Source of the DNA: Hymenobacter sp. YC55 | GTDB taxonomy: Bacteria; Bacteroidota; Bacteroidia; Cytophagales; Hymenobacteraceae | Direction: 5' to 3' | Assembly (NCBI RefSeq): GCF_029433095.1 | Contig: NZ_JARNTX010000001.1 | Span: 124,001 to 188,000, forward strand | DNA: 64,000 nucleotides | Part shown: in pieces, positions 26,068 through 35,121 of the stretch | Position numbering within the stretch: the stretch's first letter is position 1 | Layout of the letters: the number at the start of each line of letters is the position of its first letter | Notes under the pieces: model-generated | What the model saw: the letters and a program-made list of their open reading frames with translations, nothing else | What the model was told of the DNA's origin: nothing | Databases searched by the model: none | Made by a program: the position numbers and the translations under genes

Positions 26068-27174
26068 ATGAAAAACATACTACTCCTTTCCGCTGCGTGT
26101 ATGCTAGGACTTAGTGCCTGCCAAGACGACGATAACAACACCACCCGCTACAATACCCTCGACGGCCGTGAGCCCCTGGTTATTGCGCACCGCGGGGCTT
26201 CCGGCCTCTTGCCCGAGCACACGCTGGAAGCGTACTCGCTGGCCATTGCGCAAGGTGCCGATTTCATCGAGCAGGATTTGGTGCTTACCAAAGACCAAGT
26301 GCTGGTTTGCCGACACGAGCCGTTTTTGTCGGGCACTACCAACGTAGCGGACCTGCCCCAATTTGCGAGCCGCAAAACCACCAAAATGCTCGACGGTGTG
26401 CCCGTCAACGATTGGTTTGCCAGCGACTTCACCTTGGCCGAAATCAAAACGCTCCGGGCCAAGCAGGCCATGCCTTACCGCTCGCAGGAGTTCAACGGCC
26501 GCTATTCCATTCCGACGTTTCAGGAAGTAATTGACTTGGCAAAAGCGCAATCTGCTATTACGGGCCGGACTATTGGCATCTACCCCGAGACCAAGCACCC
26601 CACCTTCCACGAAAGCCAAGGGCTACCGCTGACCAAAAAGCTGATGGACGCGCTGACCGCCGCCGGCTGGAACAGCAAAGATGCCCCCGTATTCGTGCAG
26701 TCGTTTGAGGTAAGCAACCTGCGCGCCATCCGCGACCAATACAAGTCCACGGTAAAACTTGTGCAGCTGTATGATGCGTATGATGTGGATGAAAACGGCA
26801 ACATGGTCATGCAGGCACCCAACGGCCAACCCTACGATTTCGTGGTGGCGGGAGACAAGCGTACTTACAACGACCTAGCCACCGATGCCGGCTTGGATTT
26901 CGTGAAAACGTACGCCAACGGTATTGGCCCCTGGAAGCCGTTCATTCAACCGTACAACTCCACCACCAAAGCCATTCTGCCGGCTACCACGCTCATAGAG
27001 CGGGCCCACCAGCGCGGTCTTTTCGTCCACGCCTACACCTTCCGCGACGAAGCGCAGCACCTGTTGCCAGCCTATAACAACGATCCAAAAGCGGAATACA
27101 AGAAGTTTTACAACCTGGGCTTGGATGGCGTCTTCTCCGACTTCACAGCCACGGCCGTAGCGGCAAAGTGGTAG
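26068..27174 (+). CDS. glpQ: Glycerophosphodiester phosphodiesterase, lipoprotein
   Basis: The 368-residue product has a lipoprotein signal (lipobox GLSAC, Cys about residue 18). The catalytic GDPD barrel carries VIAHRGASGLLPEHTLEAYS (His and Arg of the HR motif, Glu in PEHT), ADFIEQDLVLTKDQ (metal-binding Glu and Asp) and the second His in CRHEP. The C-terminal GVFSDF is typical. It releases glycerol-3-phosphate from glycerophosphodiesters such as glycerophosphocholine, most like periplasmic GlpQ. It stands alone; a palindromic repeat follows. Confidence 0.92.
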   Translation: MKNILLLSAACMLGLSACQDDDNNTTRYNTLDGREPLVIAHRGASGLLPEHTLEAYSLAIAQGADFIEQDLVLTKDQVLVCRHEPFLSGTTNVADLPQFASRKTTKMLDGVPVNDWFASDFTLAEIKTLRAKQAMPYRSQEFNGRYSIPTFQEVIDLAKAQSAITGRTIGIYPETKHPTFHESQGLPLTKKLMDALTAAGWNSKDAPVFVQSFEVSNLRAIRDQYKSTVKLVQLYDAYDVDENGNMVMQAPNGQPYDFVVAGDKRTYNDLATDAGLDFVKTYANGIGPWKPFIQPYNSTTKAILPATTLIERAHQRGLFVHAYTFRDEAQHLLPAYNNDPKAEYKKFYNLGLDGVFSDFTATAVAAKW

Positions 27175-27225
27175 ATTGAAGTAACAAGCCGAGGCGTATC
27201 TACTACGGAGAGAATAGTTTCTAAA

Positions 27226-27388
27226 ACGTCATGCTGAGCGCAGTCGAAGCATCTCGCGTGCTGATGTCAGATTACTAATTCTGCGTCAGCACGCGAGATG
27301 CTTCGGCTGCGCTCAGCATGACGTTCCAGTTGGAATTAGCAATGGCAACATCAGCACGCGAGATGCTTCGACAAGCTCAGCATGACGT
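27226..27388. repeat. Palindromic repeat cluster, family A (three arms)
   Basis: Three copies of a roughly 37-bp unit lie here: 27227-27264 forward, 27286-27323 and 27351-27387 reversed. The unit contains TCATGCTGAGCG and GAAGCATCTCGCGTGCTGA. The arms can fold into alternative hairpins. The cluster fills the gap between two convergent genes. The same unit recurs at 49900-50074. Confidence 0.9.
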
Positions 27389-27416
27389 TCGAGTTATAAG
27401 TAACTGTAATCAGTAC

Positions 27417-28373
27417 CTAGCTCACTGGCTTCATTTCGGGCATGGTTTCGAGTAGCCAGTTATAAAGCCGCTCGGCGTCTTCTTTTTTGAAAAGCTCGGT
27501 GCCCGGATTCATAGTGGCTGCTGTGCCGCAAGCCACGCCCATGCGCACCACTTCGCGTATCGACTTGCCATCGGTCAGGGCGCACAGCATGCCCGCTACC
27601 ATACTGTCGCCGGCGCCTACGGTGCTGCGCTTTTTCACGGCGGGCGCCGGAACGTGGTCTATCAGGTCGTCGGTGACGATGCAGGCGCCCATCGGCCCTA
27701 ACGACACCACGATAATCTGGCATTTACCTTCTCGAATGATGGCTTTGGCAGCTTCTCCTACGGCCCGGCTGTCGAGTTCGTCTACGCCCGCCATGCGGCT
27801 CAGCTCGCCTACGTTGGGCTTGATTAAGAATACACCTTCGTCGAGGACCCGTTCCAGAGCCGGTCCCGATGTGTCGACGATGACTTTGGTGCCGGCAGCG
27901 TGGGCTTGACGCACCACGTGGGCCAGAAAATCGGGCTCTATGCCGGGCGGCAGGCTGCCGCTGATTACCAGATATTCGGGCGCCGGATCAAGGGCTTGCA
28001 GGGTTTCTAGAATTACGTGCTGCTCATCGGTGGAAATTTCCCGGCCCGGCATACCAAAGCGGTACTGCTGGTTGGTGGAAGTATCCACAACGATAAAGTT
28101 CTCGCGGGTCCAGTTGATGGTGGTAATGGGCTGCTGCGCAATGCCTTCCTGCGTGAGCAAGTGCTGCAACAGCGTCCCCGCTGGTCCGCTCGACGGGAAG
28201 ATAGCCAACGACTCGGTGCCTAGGCGCTTGAGCGCCCTCGACACGTTGATGCCGCCGCCACCCGGCTCGAATTTGGGCGGGGCACACCGGAGCTTATGCT
28301 CGGGTACAATCTTGTCAACCGAAGTGCTTTTATCGACCGTTGGGTTGAGGGTAAGCGTGACGATTTGAGCCAT
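27417..28373 (-). CDS. PfkB-family hexose/fructose-phosphate kinase (1-phosphofructokinase type)
   Basis: The 318-residue protein is a PfkB sugar kinase. The N-terminus IVTLTLNPTVDKSTSV and the phosphate-binding GGGGINVSRALKRLG are typical of the 1-phosphofructokinase/PfkB-2 and tagatose-phosphate kinase group. The ATP site and catalytic base are in STVGAGDSMVAG (Asp about residue 257). It phosphorylates a sugar phosphate, most likely fructose-6-phosphate or fructose-1-phosphate; the exact substrate cannot be read. No PTS gene is adjacent, which argues against a fru operon. Confidence 0.9.
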   Translation of the reverse strand: MAQIVTLTLNPTVDKSTSVDKIVPEHKLRCAPPKFEPGGGGINVSRALKRLGTESLAIFPSSGPAGTLLQHLLTQEGIAQQPITTINWTRENFIVVDTSTNQQYRFGMPGREISTDEQHVILETLQALDPAPEYLVISGSLPPGIEPDFLAHVVRQAHAAGTKVIVDTSGPALERVLDEGVFLIKPNVGELSRMAGVDELDSRAVGEAAKAIIREGKCQIIVVSLGPMGACIVTDDLIDHVPAPAVKKRSTVGAGDSMVAGMLCALTDGKSIREVVRMGVACGTAATMNPGTELFKKEDAERLYNWLLETMPEMKPVS

Positions 28374-28564
28374 ATAGAGAGGCTAAGTTTAAGTGCCCTG
28401 CAAGAAGCGCGTTACAACTCTATGTACTTGCCCAACGGGGCTAGGTTGCAAAACGCACTGAATTAGCCTTAGGCTTTGCCCGCACGAAAGCACACAACCC
28501 AACAAGGAAACCACCAAACTCGACCATAACCCCATGCCCCTAGCACTGCGTAGGTGCTAAGGAC

Positions 28565-28819
28565 ATGACCATCCGCAAAATAAGTGCGCCGCGCCTCGCG
28601 GCCGTGCTAGCCAGCTGGCTGCTGTGCTGGCTAAGTACGTCGGCCTTGGCCTGCCGGGTATGCCGCCCGCGCGTGCAAGCCACCATCCACGCCCCCGATT
28701 ACGGCCAAAATCTTCTGCTGATTCTGCTGCCGGTTGGCTTGCTGGTGCTGCTAGGGGTAGGACTGTTTTTTGCCGATACCCTGACTCGTCGTTTCACTTC
28801 ACCTTCCCTGCATGACTAA
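28565..28819 (+). CDS. Small membrane protein, partner of DUF2243 gene
   Basis: The 84-residue product has an N-terminal hydrophobic signal or helix (VLASWLLCWLSTSALACRVC) and a second helix near the C-terminus (LLLILLPVGLLVLLGVGLFF). The motif CRVCRP sits just after the first helix, possibly a metal or redox site facing the periplasm. Its stop overlaps the start of the DUF2243 gene by 8 bp, so the two are translated together. I do not recognise a named family. Confidence 0.75.
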   Translation: MTIRKISAPRLAAVLASWLLCWLSTSALACRVCRPRVQATIHAPDYGQNLLLILLPVGLLVLLGVGLFFADTLTRRFTSPSLHD

Positions 28820-29315
28820 TCAACTCCACCGTTCTCCTTTGATTTCTGCTGGCGTGTTGATGGGGGCGGGCCTCGGCGGCTTCGTTGATGGCATTGTGCT
28901 GCACCAGATGTTGCAGTGGCACAATATGCTGTCCAACCGGCTCCCGCCCGACACGTTGGTAGCAGCCAAGGTGAATATGTACTGGGACGGGGTGTTTCAT
29001 GCCGCCGTGTGGATTATGACGGCCATTGGCCTGCGGATGCTGTGGTCGGTGGGCAGCCGGCGCGACGTACCGTGGTCGGGGCGCACGTTTATGGGAGCCT
29101 TGCTGCTGGGCTGGGGCTTGTTCAACGTAATAGAAGGCATCATCGACCACCAGTTGCTGGGGCTTCACCACGTGCAGGAATACGCTACCAACAAGCTGCC
29201 CTGGGACCTCGCTTTCCTCGGGTTTGGCTTGCTACTGTTGCTGAGCGGCTGGTCGCTCATCAGAGCTGGCCGCCACGATACTGCCAGCCGAAGCATGGTG
29301 GGGGAGTATAGATAA
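28812..29315 (+). CDS. DUF2243 integral membrane protein
   Basis: The 167-residue protein has four hydrophobic helices. The first contains GAGLGGFVDGIVLHQMLQWH and the third LLLGWGLFNVIEGIIDHQLL, with paired His, Asp and Gln residues typical of DUF2243 and suggestive of a metal or heme-binding membrane protein. It forms a two-gene operon with the small protein upstream. In other genomes such genes often sit near cytochrome oxidase genes; no oxidase gene is visible here. Biochemical role unknown. Confidence 0.88.
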   Translation: MTNQLHRSPLISAGVLMGAGLGGFVDGIVLHQMLQWHNMLSNRLPPDTLVAAKVNMYWDGVFHAAVWIMTAIGLRMLWSVGSRRDVPWSGRTFMGALLLGWGLFNVIEGIIDHQLLGLHHVQEYATNKLPWDLAFLGFGLLLLLSGWSLIRAGRHDTASRSMVGEYR

Positions 29316-29333
29316 CAGCTCGTTCCTCTTCAA

Positions 29334-29412
29334 TTGTTGTTCCGACGTAGGAGGAATCTGACTCAAAGCTGCTAAACGATTACACTCAGATTCCCCTGGC
29401 GTCGGAACAACA
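29334..29412. repeat. Palindromic repeat, family C
   Basis: Inverted arms 29334-29361 and 29385-29412 share TTGTTGTTCCGAC and GGAGGAATCTGA-type sequence with a few mismatches. They lie between the DUF2243 gene and the second DUF72 gene. A closely related element is at 44656-44730. Confidence 0.85.
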
Positions 29413-29477
29413 AGCGGCTGAGGTAAGCCTTGGGCACAAACGCTAAGCTGTACCCGTTTCACCTTATCATCTGCGCT

Positions 29478-30206
29478 ATGCCCATCTGGCACGTTGGCTG
29501 TTCTGGCTATCATTACCGCCACTGGAAAGGCGCTTTCTATCCCGATAAGCTGCCGCAGCGTCTGTGGTTCGAATATTACAGCCAGCACTTCCGCACGCTG
29601 GAGCTGAACGTGACTTTCTACCGGTTTCCGCAGTTGTCGTTTCTGGAAAACTGGCACCAAATCAGCCCCGACGACTTCAAGTTTTCGGTGAAAGCGCCGC
29701 GCCTAATCACCCACTACAAGCAGTTCAACGATTCCGCCCAACTCCTCGCCGATTTCTACGGCACGGTGCAGGAAGGGCTGGCCGAAAAGCTAGGCCCGGT
29801 TCTGTTTCAGCTACCGCCCCGCATGGCGTACTCCGACGACCGGTTGCAGCGCATCCTCGACAGCTTGGATTCGGCGTTTCACAACGTGTTGGAGTTTCGG
29901 CATCCAAGCTGGTGGGAAGGGCATGTGTACCAGGAGCTAGCCCGGCGCGGCGTAGCTTTCTGTGGCCAAAGCCACCCACAACTTCCCGACGAAGTGGTAG
30001 CCAATGCCAGCGTGCTGTACTACCGTTTTCACGGAGTGCCCGAACTCTACAAGTCGCCTTACAGCGAGGAGTACTTGCGGCAAGTGGCTGCGCAAATAGA
30101 AGCCACCCATCAGGTTCAGGAAGTGTATCTGTACTTCAACAACGACATCGACGCTTCCGCTATCGGCAACGCCCGCCAGATGCTAGAGTTGGTAAATGCT
30201 AAGTGA
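29478..30206 (+). CDS. DUF72 (YecE-like) protein, copy 2
   Basis: Starting at ATG 29478 (MPIWHVGCSGYHYRHWKGAF) the product has 242 residues. It carries the same DUF72 blocks as the gene at 5469: TLELNVTFYRFP, FKFSVKAPRLITHYKQFN, EKLGPVLFQLPP and FHNVLEFRHPSWWEG. The two are obvious paralogues, but divergent enough that the duplication is not recent. A start 16 codons earlier (29430) lacks family support. Cytoplasmic, function unknown. Confidence 0.85.
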   Translation: MPIWHVGCSGYHYRHWKGAFYPDKLPQRLWFEYYSQHFRTLELNVTFYRFPQLSFLENWHQISPDDFKFSVKAPRLITHYKQFNDSAQLLADFYGTVQEGLAEKLGPVLFQLPPRMAYSDDRLQRILDSLDSAFHNVLEFRHPSWWEGHVYQELARRGVAFCGQSHPQLPDEVVANASVLYYRFHGVPELYKSPYSEEYLRQVAAQIEATHQVQEVYLYFNNDIDASAIGNARQMLELVNAK

Positions 30207-30289
30207 CTTACCTGTTGCCAAGCTTTGCACCGCGGCAGCAGCCAGGCTACAATGATAACCTCCGGTGAAACGCTGCGTTAGCAAATAGC

Positions 30290-30805
30290 ATGAGCCGCGC
30301 ATTTACCAAAGAAGACGATTCGTTAGAAGCCCCCATCATTCCGCCCCGAGCTGCATTGCCGCCCGGCACTCCCAACTACGTGACACCGCAAGGCTTGGAG
30401 CAACTACGCGCGGAGTTGGCAACCCTAGAAGCGCAACGCACGCAAGTTGAGGCAAACCGCGAAAACGAAGCGGATCGTACCCGGCAATTAACTGTGCTGA
30501 ATGCGCAGCTCGGAGCCCTCAACCAACGAATTGCCACAGCCAAAGTGGTAGACCCTGCCAACCAACCAGTTGACGAAGTTCGATTCGGGGCCACGGTCAC
30601 GTTGCACACGCGTAGCGGCGGCAAGGCCGGCCAAGTGCGGCGCTTCACCATCGTAGGCGTAGACGAAGCATCGGTGGCAGAAGGCAAGGTAGCCTTCGTA
30701 GCACCCATAGCGCGGGCAGTGGTAGGGGCGCGCTTGGGAGCCGCCGTAACATTACAGCTAGGCCCAAAGGAAGAGGTAGTAGAAGTGACTTCCATAGAAT
30801 ACTAA
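30290..30805 (+). CDS. GreA/GreB-family transcription factor
   Basis: The 171-residue protein has a Gre-like layout. An N-terminal extension of about 30 residues is followed by NYVTPQGLEQLRAELATLEA, the start of the antiparallel coiled coil. The coiled coil ends near RIATAKVVDP, and the C-terminal FKBP-like domain runs from VRFGATVTLHTRSGG to the end, including SPxA-type sequence FVAPIARAVVGARLG. Gre factors enter the RNA polymerase channel and promote cleavage of backtracked RNA. The coiled-coil tip still carries acidic residues (ENEAD), so activity is possible. Confidence 0.85.
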   Translation: MSRAFTKEDDSLEAPIIPPRAALPPGTPNYVTPQGLEQLRAELATLEAQRTQVEANRENEADRTRQLTVLNAQLGALNQRIATAKVVDPANQPVDEVRFGATVTLHTRSGGKAGQVRRFTIVGVDEASVAEGKVAFVAPIARAVVGARLGAAVTLQLGPKEEVVEVTSIEY

Positions 30806-30866
30806 CGCTGCTGTTAGTTACTCTTGGTTGTTAAGCTTCATAGTTAGCCCACTATTTCCTGCTGCC

Positions 30867-31802
30867 CTAATAGCCCCTGCTCAAGTCCACCTGGTTTTCT
30901 AATGGCTCACCTTGCTCGAAGAGGCGCAGGTTGCGTAGCAAAACTTCCACTTTGCCTTCGTCCTCGTTGGGTTGGCCGCCTCCGCTGTGCTGCGTGAGCA
31001 GCACGTTGGGTAGCTGCCAAAGTGGACTGTCGAGAGGCAACGGCTCCTGATTCGTTACATCGAGAATAGCTCCGGCAATACGGCCCGCTTGCAGGGCGGC
31101 TATCAGGGCAGGCTCGTCGGTGGTGTTGCCGCGTCCAACGCTGGCGTAGAGGCTGCTCGGCGTCATGGCCTGCACCAACTCAGCCGAGAAAAAATTATCG
31201 GCGCTGCCAGGCAGGCAATTCACTACGATGTCAGTGTTGGGTAGGGCAGCTAGCAAATCTTCTTTGGTGTGCAACTGCGCCTGAGGGTCGGTGCGGGCCA
31301 AAAACTGCACGGCGCAATCGAAGCCAGTCAGTTGTTTCGCTACAGCTTGCCCAATGGCACCACTGCCCAGCACAACAACGCGCTTTCCTCGTAGCAGCCC
31401 TAGCCGCTCGCGAATAGGGGCACCCACCCAATTCTTTTCGACTTGCAGCACCGCCAGTTCCGGAATGTGCCGGTACCAGCCCAGAATGCCCGCTACCATT
31501 GTCTCGGCGCAGGGCCAAGCAAAATAGTCGCCTACGTTGGCTACTTGCGCCTGCGTTTGCACTTGCTTGTACCTATCGATACCGGCCGAATCTATCTGCC
31601 AGAAGCGGAGGGCCTGCGGCGGAGTAGCAGTAAACCACTCGGCCGGTGGGTTTCCGAACAACACTTCGGCTTGCTCGAAAGCAGCGGCCTGCTTGTCTTT
31701 CTCGAGGTCTTGGCGAAAAACGGTGTTGGTGTGAGCGGGCAGCTGCGTGAGTAGCAGGCGGCGGGCGTTGTCGTTGAGCGTGGTATAAATGAATAAGTGC
31801 AT
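30867..31802 (-). CDS. D-2-hydroxyacid dehydrogenase
   Basis: From ATG 31802 (MHLFIYTTLNDNARRLLL) the product has 311 residues; ATG at 31811 would add three. It fits D-isomer-specific 2-hydroxyacid dehydrogenases: NAD-binding VVVLGSGAIGQAVAKQL (about residue 140), the substrate-binding Arg in VGRGNTTDEPAL, Glu in LDVTNQEPLPLDSPLW and the catalytic His in LTQHSGGG. The substrate is unknown; glyoxylate or hydroxypyruvate reductase is typical. It is monocistronic. Confidence 0.88.
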   Translation of the reverse strand: MHLFIYTTLNDNARRLLLTQLPAHTNTVFRQDLEKDKQAAAFEQAEVLFGNPPAEWFTATPPQALRFWQIDSAGIDRYKQVQTQAQVANVGDYFAWPCAETMVAGILGWYRHIPELAVLQVEKNWVGAPIRERLGLLRGKRVVVLGSGAIGQAVAKQLTGFDCAVQFLARTDPQAQLHTKEDLLAALPNTDIVVNCLPGSADNFFSAELVQAMTPSSLYASVGRGNTTDEPALIAALQAGRIAGAILDVTNQEPLPLDSPLWQLPNVLLTQHSGGGQPNEDEGKVEVLLRNLRLFEQGEPLENQVDLSRGY

Positions 31803-31873
31803 ACCGCACATACTACCCAACGAGGTGGCAAGGTTGCACGGTAGCAGTTGCCGCAACGTCGCTTAGCGAACAA

Positions 31874-31907
31874 CAAAAAGCCCCGTACCAATCGGCGCGG
31901 GGCTTTT
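31874..31907 (-). terminator. Rho-independent terminator
   Basis: The stem AAAAGCCCCG / CGGGGCTTTT has a short loop and is flanked by A- and T-runs on both strands. It lies just past the stop of the glycine-zipper gene on the minus strand. Confidence 0.85.
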
Positions 31908-31929
31908 GTGAAGCATAACAGATTGTTTG

Positions 31930-32232
31930 TTAGTCTTTTTTGGAGTACTGCTGGTAGCGTACAGGGTCTTTTTTCTTGTCTTTTTTGCGGCCAATAAGGG
32001 CTCCGCCAACTGCGCCGGCAGCGCCGCCTACTACGGCGCCGGTTGCCCGGTCGCCTTTACCGGCAATTACGGCACCGGCTACCGCACCTGTACCAGCACC
32101 AATGGCGGCACCTTTGCCTTTCTTGCTCCAACCTTTTTTGGTGGTTTGCGCTGCGGCTTCAGGGGTGGCAACTGTACTGCCTAGCATCAGCACAGCCGAC
32201 AACATAGCTACATATATCTTGAACGTCTTCAT
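31930..32232 (-). CDS. Glycine-zipper envelope protein
   Basis: From ATG 32232 (MKTFKIYVAMLSAVLMLGST) the product has 100 residues: a Sec signal peptide cleaved near AAAQ, a basic stretch KKGWSKKGKG, then alternating Gly/Ala repeats (AAIGAGTGAVAGAVIAG and GAVVGGAAGAVGGALIG) that form a glycine-zipper hairpin, and a charged end. Such proteins insert in or lie at membranes. Longer in-frame starts cover AT-rich intergenic sequence and are rejected. Function unknown. Confidence 0.85.
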   Translation of the reverse strand: MKTFKIYVAMLSAVLMLGSTVATPEAAAQTTKKGWSKKGKGAAIGAGTGAVAGAVIAGKGDRATGAVVGGAAGAVGGALIGRKKDKKKDPVRYQQYSKKD

Positions 32233-32401
32233 GGTGGCGAATTTTAAGGACAGAAGTTTGAAACTGAACTGTAGCCTTAGAACGCAAATACAGGAAATCA
32301 GGTTGTAATAATGGTAGAGTATTGTACAGAAAATAAGTAGAATATTGCTATTAGAGTAGCGAGGTAAGCTCGTAGCTATTCTTAAAGTATCTATGCTATT
32401 C

Positions 32402-32438
32402 ACAAAAAAATAACCCCAGGCAGAAGGCCTAGGGTCAT
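32402..32438 (-). terminator. Rho-independent terminator of the S9 homologue gene
   Basis: On the minus strand, TGACCCTAGGCC and a matching GCCTGGGGTTA form a hairpin followed by a run of seven T. It begins 26 bp past the stop codon of the S9 peptidase homologue. Confidence 0.75.
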
Positions 32439-32463
32439 TATTCATATGATAGAACAGCAGTAA

Positions 32464-34917
32464 TTACTTGGCTACCGTTTCGGCTTGGTCAGCAGTAGGG
32501 GCTGCCGTAGCATCCGGATCAGCAGGGGTATTAGCATCCGGTGTATTTGCCATATGCGTGTCCAGCCAGCTAGTTATTTCGCGAAACACATAAGCAGCAG
32601 CCTCCCGGGTTGCATAGCCCCGCGACTCAACTGGTAATAGGCCATATTGCGCTACAGTACCTTGGTCTTTCACTGATTTGTAGAACCGCTCCAACTCGCT
32701 GGGTTCAGCACCAGCTTGGCTGTCAACGTCACCATTCAAGATCAACAGGGGAGCTTTAACTTCGCTAACCGAGCTGAAAGGCAGCATAGTTTTGTATACC
32801 TCAGGGGCTTGGCTGCTGCTAGGCAGGTCCTCGCCTTGGTAGCCAAATGGGGCCAGCAGATGGTCGTAATTGTCGTTGCGCATGATGCCCGCCCGGAACA
32901 AGGTGGAATAGGCCAGTAAGTTAGCGGTGATGCCTGCTCCGTATTTGTGGCCCATAACCACTACACGCTTGGAGTCAACTATGCCGAGCCGCTGTCCTTC
33001 ATCAATGGCTGCTTTAGCTGAGGCCACGAGCTGCTTGGTATACGCTTCATCGGGCTCCTGCATGCCTTCACGCATCATGGGCATACTCGCTCCCTGAAGT
33101 ACCGCGTAACCTTGCGTCACCCAGAACACAGGTGAGCCCCAACCCAAACGCGAGAACATGTAGGGCGAGCCTTTCACTTGGCCTTTCGCTTTTTGTGGCA
33201 CCGGATAAGCCTCCAACAAAGTAGGTAGCGGCCCGTCTTCTTTCTTGTAGGTGGCTGGCAGGTACATGTTGGCCGTCAGCTCTACGCTATCAGATAGCCT
33301 AACCTTGTACCGAATTACCTGCTTTTTAAAGCCGCTCAAGCTGGAGCTAGGGTTAACAAAAGTAGTTATCGGCGTAAGACGGCCGGAGCGCGATTCCCGT
33401 AGAAAGTAGTTTGGCGTTTCCGTTACGGATTCGCGGCGTGTAACCAACTGGCGTCTGTTGGCATCCAGAATAGCAACGGGTACTTCGTAATAGTTTCCTT
33501 CAGCGCGCCACCAGCGCACACTCTTTTTGGTCCGCACGTTCAGTTCATCCACAAACGGACGGTCGCCTTCGGGAGAGGCGCCATTGCCAAACAAGTACAC
33601 AATGTCGCCCTTCGGGCTCGTTGCTAGCACCGGCCGGCCTAATTCGTTGCGTCTAAGGTATGGTGTGCCCGGGTCGGTATAGGTATCCTCCGTCGAGCGG
33701 TCGAAGAGAACAGTAAGCGAGGTTTTGGTAGCTAAATCCAGCGTCCAAGTGGTTTGGTGATGGTCGGCCCAACGCTGACCTTGCACGATAGCCAGATTAT
33801 CGGTGCCCCAGTAGATGTTGGAAAAGCGCAACGGTAAAACGGCTATTTCCAGCGGTTTGCTGTCGAAGGGGGCTGGCATAGCCAGTATTTTGTCGCGAGT
33901 AGCAGAGGCTGTTTGGGGATTGCCACCATCTTGTGCTTCCACCCAGTACAGAGTAGCAGGTGCGTCTTCCCGCCAGTTATGGCTACGTGGGCCAGCGGGC
34001 ACGGCATCGGGGCTGGTAGGCAGGGTGTTAATGATTGGCAACTCTGCCAACTCTTTCACCACCAGTCCTTCCATATTCAGTATCTCTACCCGCAGCGGGA
34101 AAAAGCTAACGGGCAGCGTGTGCGAAAAAGGACGGTGCCGGGTTTTGATTAAAGCAAACAGGCCGTTAGGAGAAGGGGAGGCTTGCTGAATAATGCCCGG
34201 TGAGCCCATAGGCTGCATGCGCCCATCAATGCTCAGCTTCACCACCTGCGACAACGCATAGTAATTGAAAAGGAGCTCGTCGGTAGAGTTTTTCACCCAG
34301 CCTTGCGTGCCAGTTTGGGCGTTTGGCTGTGCTGCTGGCTTAGCTGGCACCACGGGCGCTTCGCCGCGGCCACCCACAATAGCGCGCACCAACAGCGTTT
34401 TGCTGTCCGATACCCACTCGTAAGACGATCCAAACACACCGTTCAGGAAGATGTTGGGTGCCATCCGGGCCGAAGCCGACTCGACATCGACTATCCACAA
34501 CTCGATGTGGTTGCTGGTAGTATGGGTAAAGGCAATTTTGGTATTGTCTGGCGACCAAGTGACTTCGCTGATACGCGCATTTGCGGGTAAGCCTTGCACC
34601 AGCAGTTCTTTGCCAGTAGGTAGCTGCTTGAGGCGCAAGTTAGTTGCATAGCTCACTCGGCTCTGGCCGTTCGTGCGCGGGTTGATGCGCAGTCCTCCCA
34701 GCCGGAGTTCTGTCTGCATCAGGTCAGGCGTAAATGCTACTTCTTGCACATCTAGTACGAGCCGCCATTCACCATTAGGTGAAATACTCACCTTAGGCAT
34801 TGGCGTAACTTCAGCCAGCGAAGTAATGGCCTTGGGAGGGCCTTGGTTAGGTAAAACTTGCGCCCAGCTCGCAACACTAAGTACGCTCAGAGCAAGCACG
34901 AGTAAACGTTGTTTCAT
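32464..34917 (-). CDS. S9-family peptidase homologue lacking catalytic Ser and His
   Basis: The 817-residue protein has a signal peptide (cut near SWAQ), a beta-propeller N-terminal part (ARISEVTWSPDNTKIAFTHT) and an alpha/beta-hydrolase C-terminal part like glutamyl endopeptidase/S9 enzymes. The nucleophile elbow, normally GHSYG, reads GHKYGAG, with Lys658 in place of Ser. The His motif, normally ESHGY, reads ESRGY with Arg766. The Asp region LILNGDVDSQAG is kept. The frame is intact and long, with its own terminator, so it is probably expressed as a non-catalytic exported protein, for example a binding or regulatory one. Confidence 0.85.
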   Translation of the reverse strand: MKQRLLVLALSVLSVASWAQVLPNQGPPKAITSLAEVTPMPKVSISPNGEWRLVLDVQEVAFTPDLMQTELRLGGLRINPRTNGQSRVSYATNLRLKQLPTGKELLVQGLPANARISEVTWSPDNTKIAFTHTTSNHIELWIVDVESASARMAPNIFLNGVFGSSYEWVSDSKTLLVRAIVGGRGEAPVVPAKPAAQPNAQTGTQGWVKNSTDELLFNYYALSQVVKLSIDGRMQPMGSPGIIQQASPSPNGLFALIKTRHRPFSHTLPVSFFPLRVEILNMEGLVVKELAELPIINTLPTSPDAVPAGPRSHNWREDAPATLYWVEAQDGGNPQTASATRDKILAMPAPFDSKPLEIAVLPLRFSNIYWGTDNLAIVQGQRWADHHQTTWTLDLATKTSLTVLFDRSTEDTYTDPGTPYLRRNELGRPVLATSPKGDIVYLFGNGASPEGDRPFVDELNVRTKKSVRWWRAEGNYYEVPVAILDANRRQLVTRRESVTETPNYFLRESRSGRLTPITTFVNPSSSLSGFKKQVIRYKVRLSDSVELTANMYLPATYKKEDGPLPTLLEAYPVPQKAKGQVKGSPYMFSRLGWGSPVFWVTQGYAVLQGASMPMMREGMQEPDEAYTKQLVASAKAAIDEGQRLGIVDSKRVVVMGHKYGAGITANLLAYSTLFRAGIMRNDNYDHLLAPFGYQGEDLPSSSQAPEVYKTMLPFSSVSEVKAPLLILNGDVDSQAGAEPSELERFYKSVKDQGTVAQYGLLPVESRGYATREAAAYVFREITSWLDTHMANTPDANTPADPDATAAPTADQAETVAK

Positions 34918-35121
34918 ACAGCAGGTAATTCGGATAATTCCGATACAAAAGTCGGAAAAAAATTCCGTGATTTTAGTAATATCCCATTATTACTTACTGG
35001 TTTATGGCAACGTAAGGATTTTTCAACGATAAAATTGTCGTTGTTAAATATGTAATTTTCCAGTATGCCTCTTATTGACCTTATATCAATCTTTTGCTAG
35101 GTGAAACACGAAAGCAAGTTG

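Noticed and set aside
27226..27388. CRISPR array
   Set aside because: Units are inverted as well as direct, the spacing is irregular and there are no cas genes.
5469..30206. Recent duplication of a segment carrying the DUF72 gene
   Set aside because: The two copies differ throughout and none of their neighbours are duplicated, so they are old paralogues.
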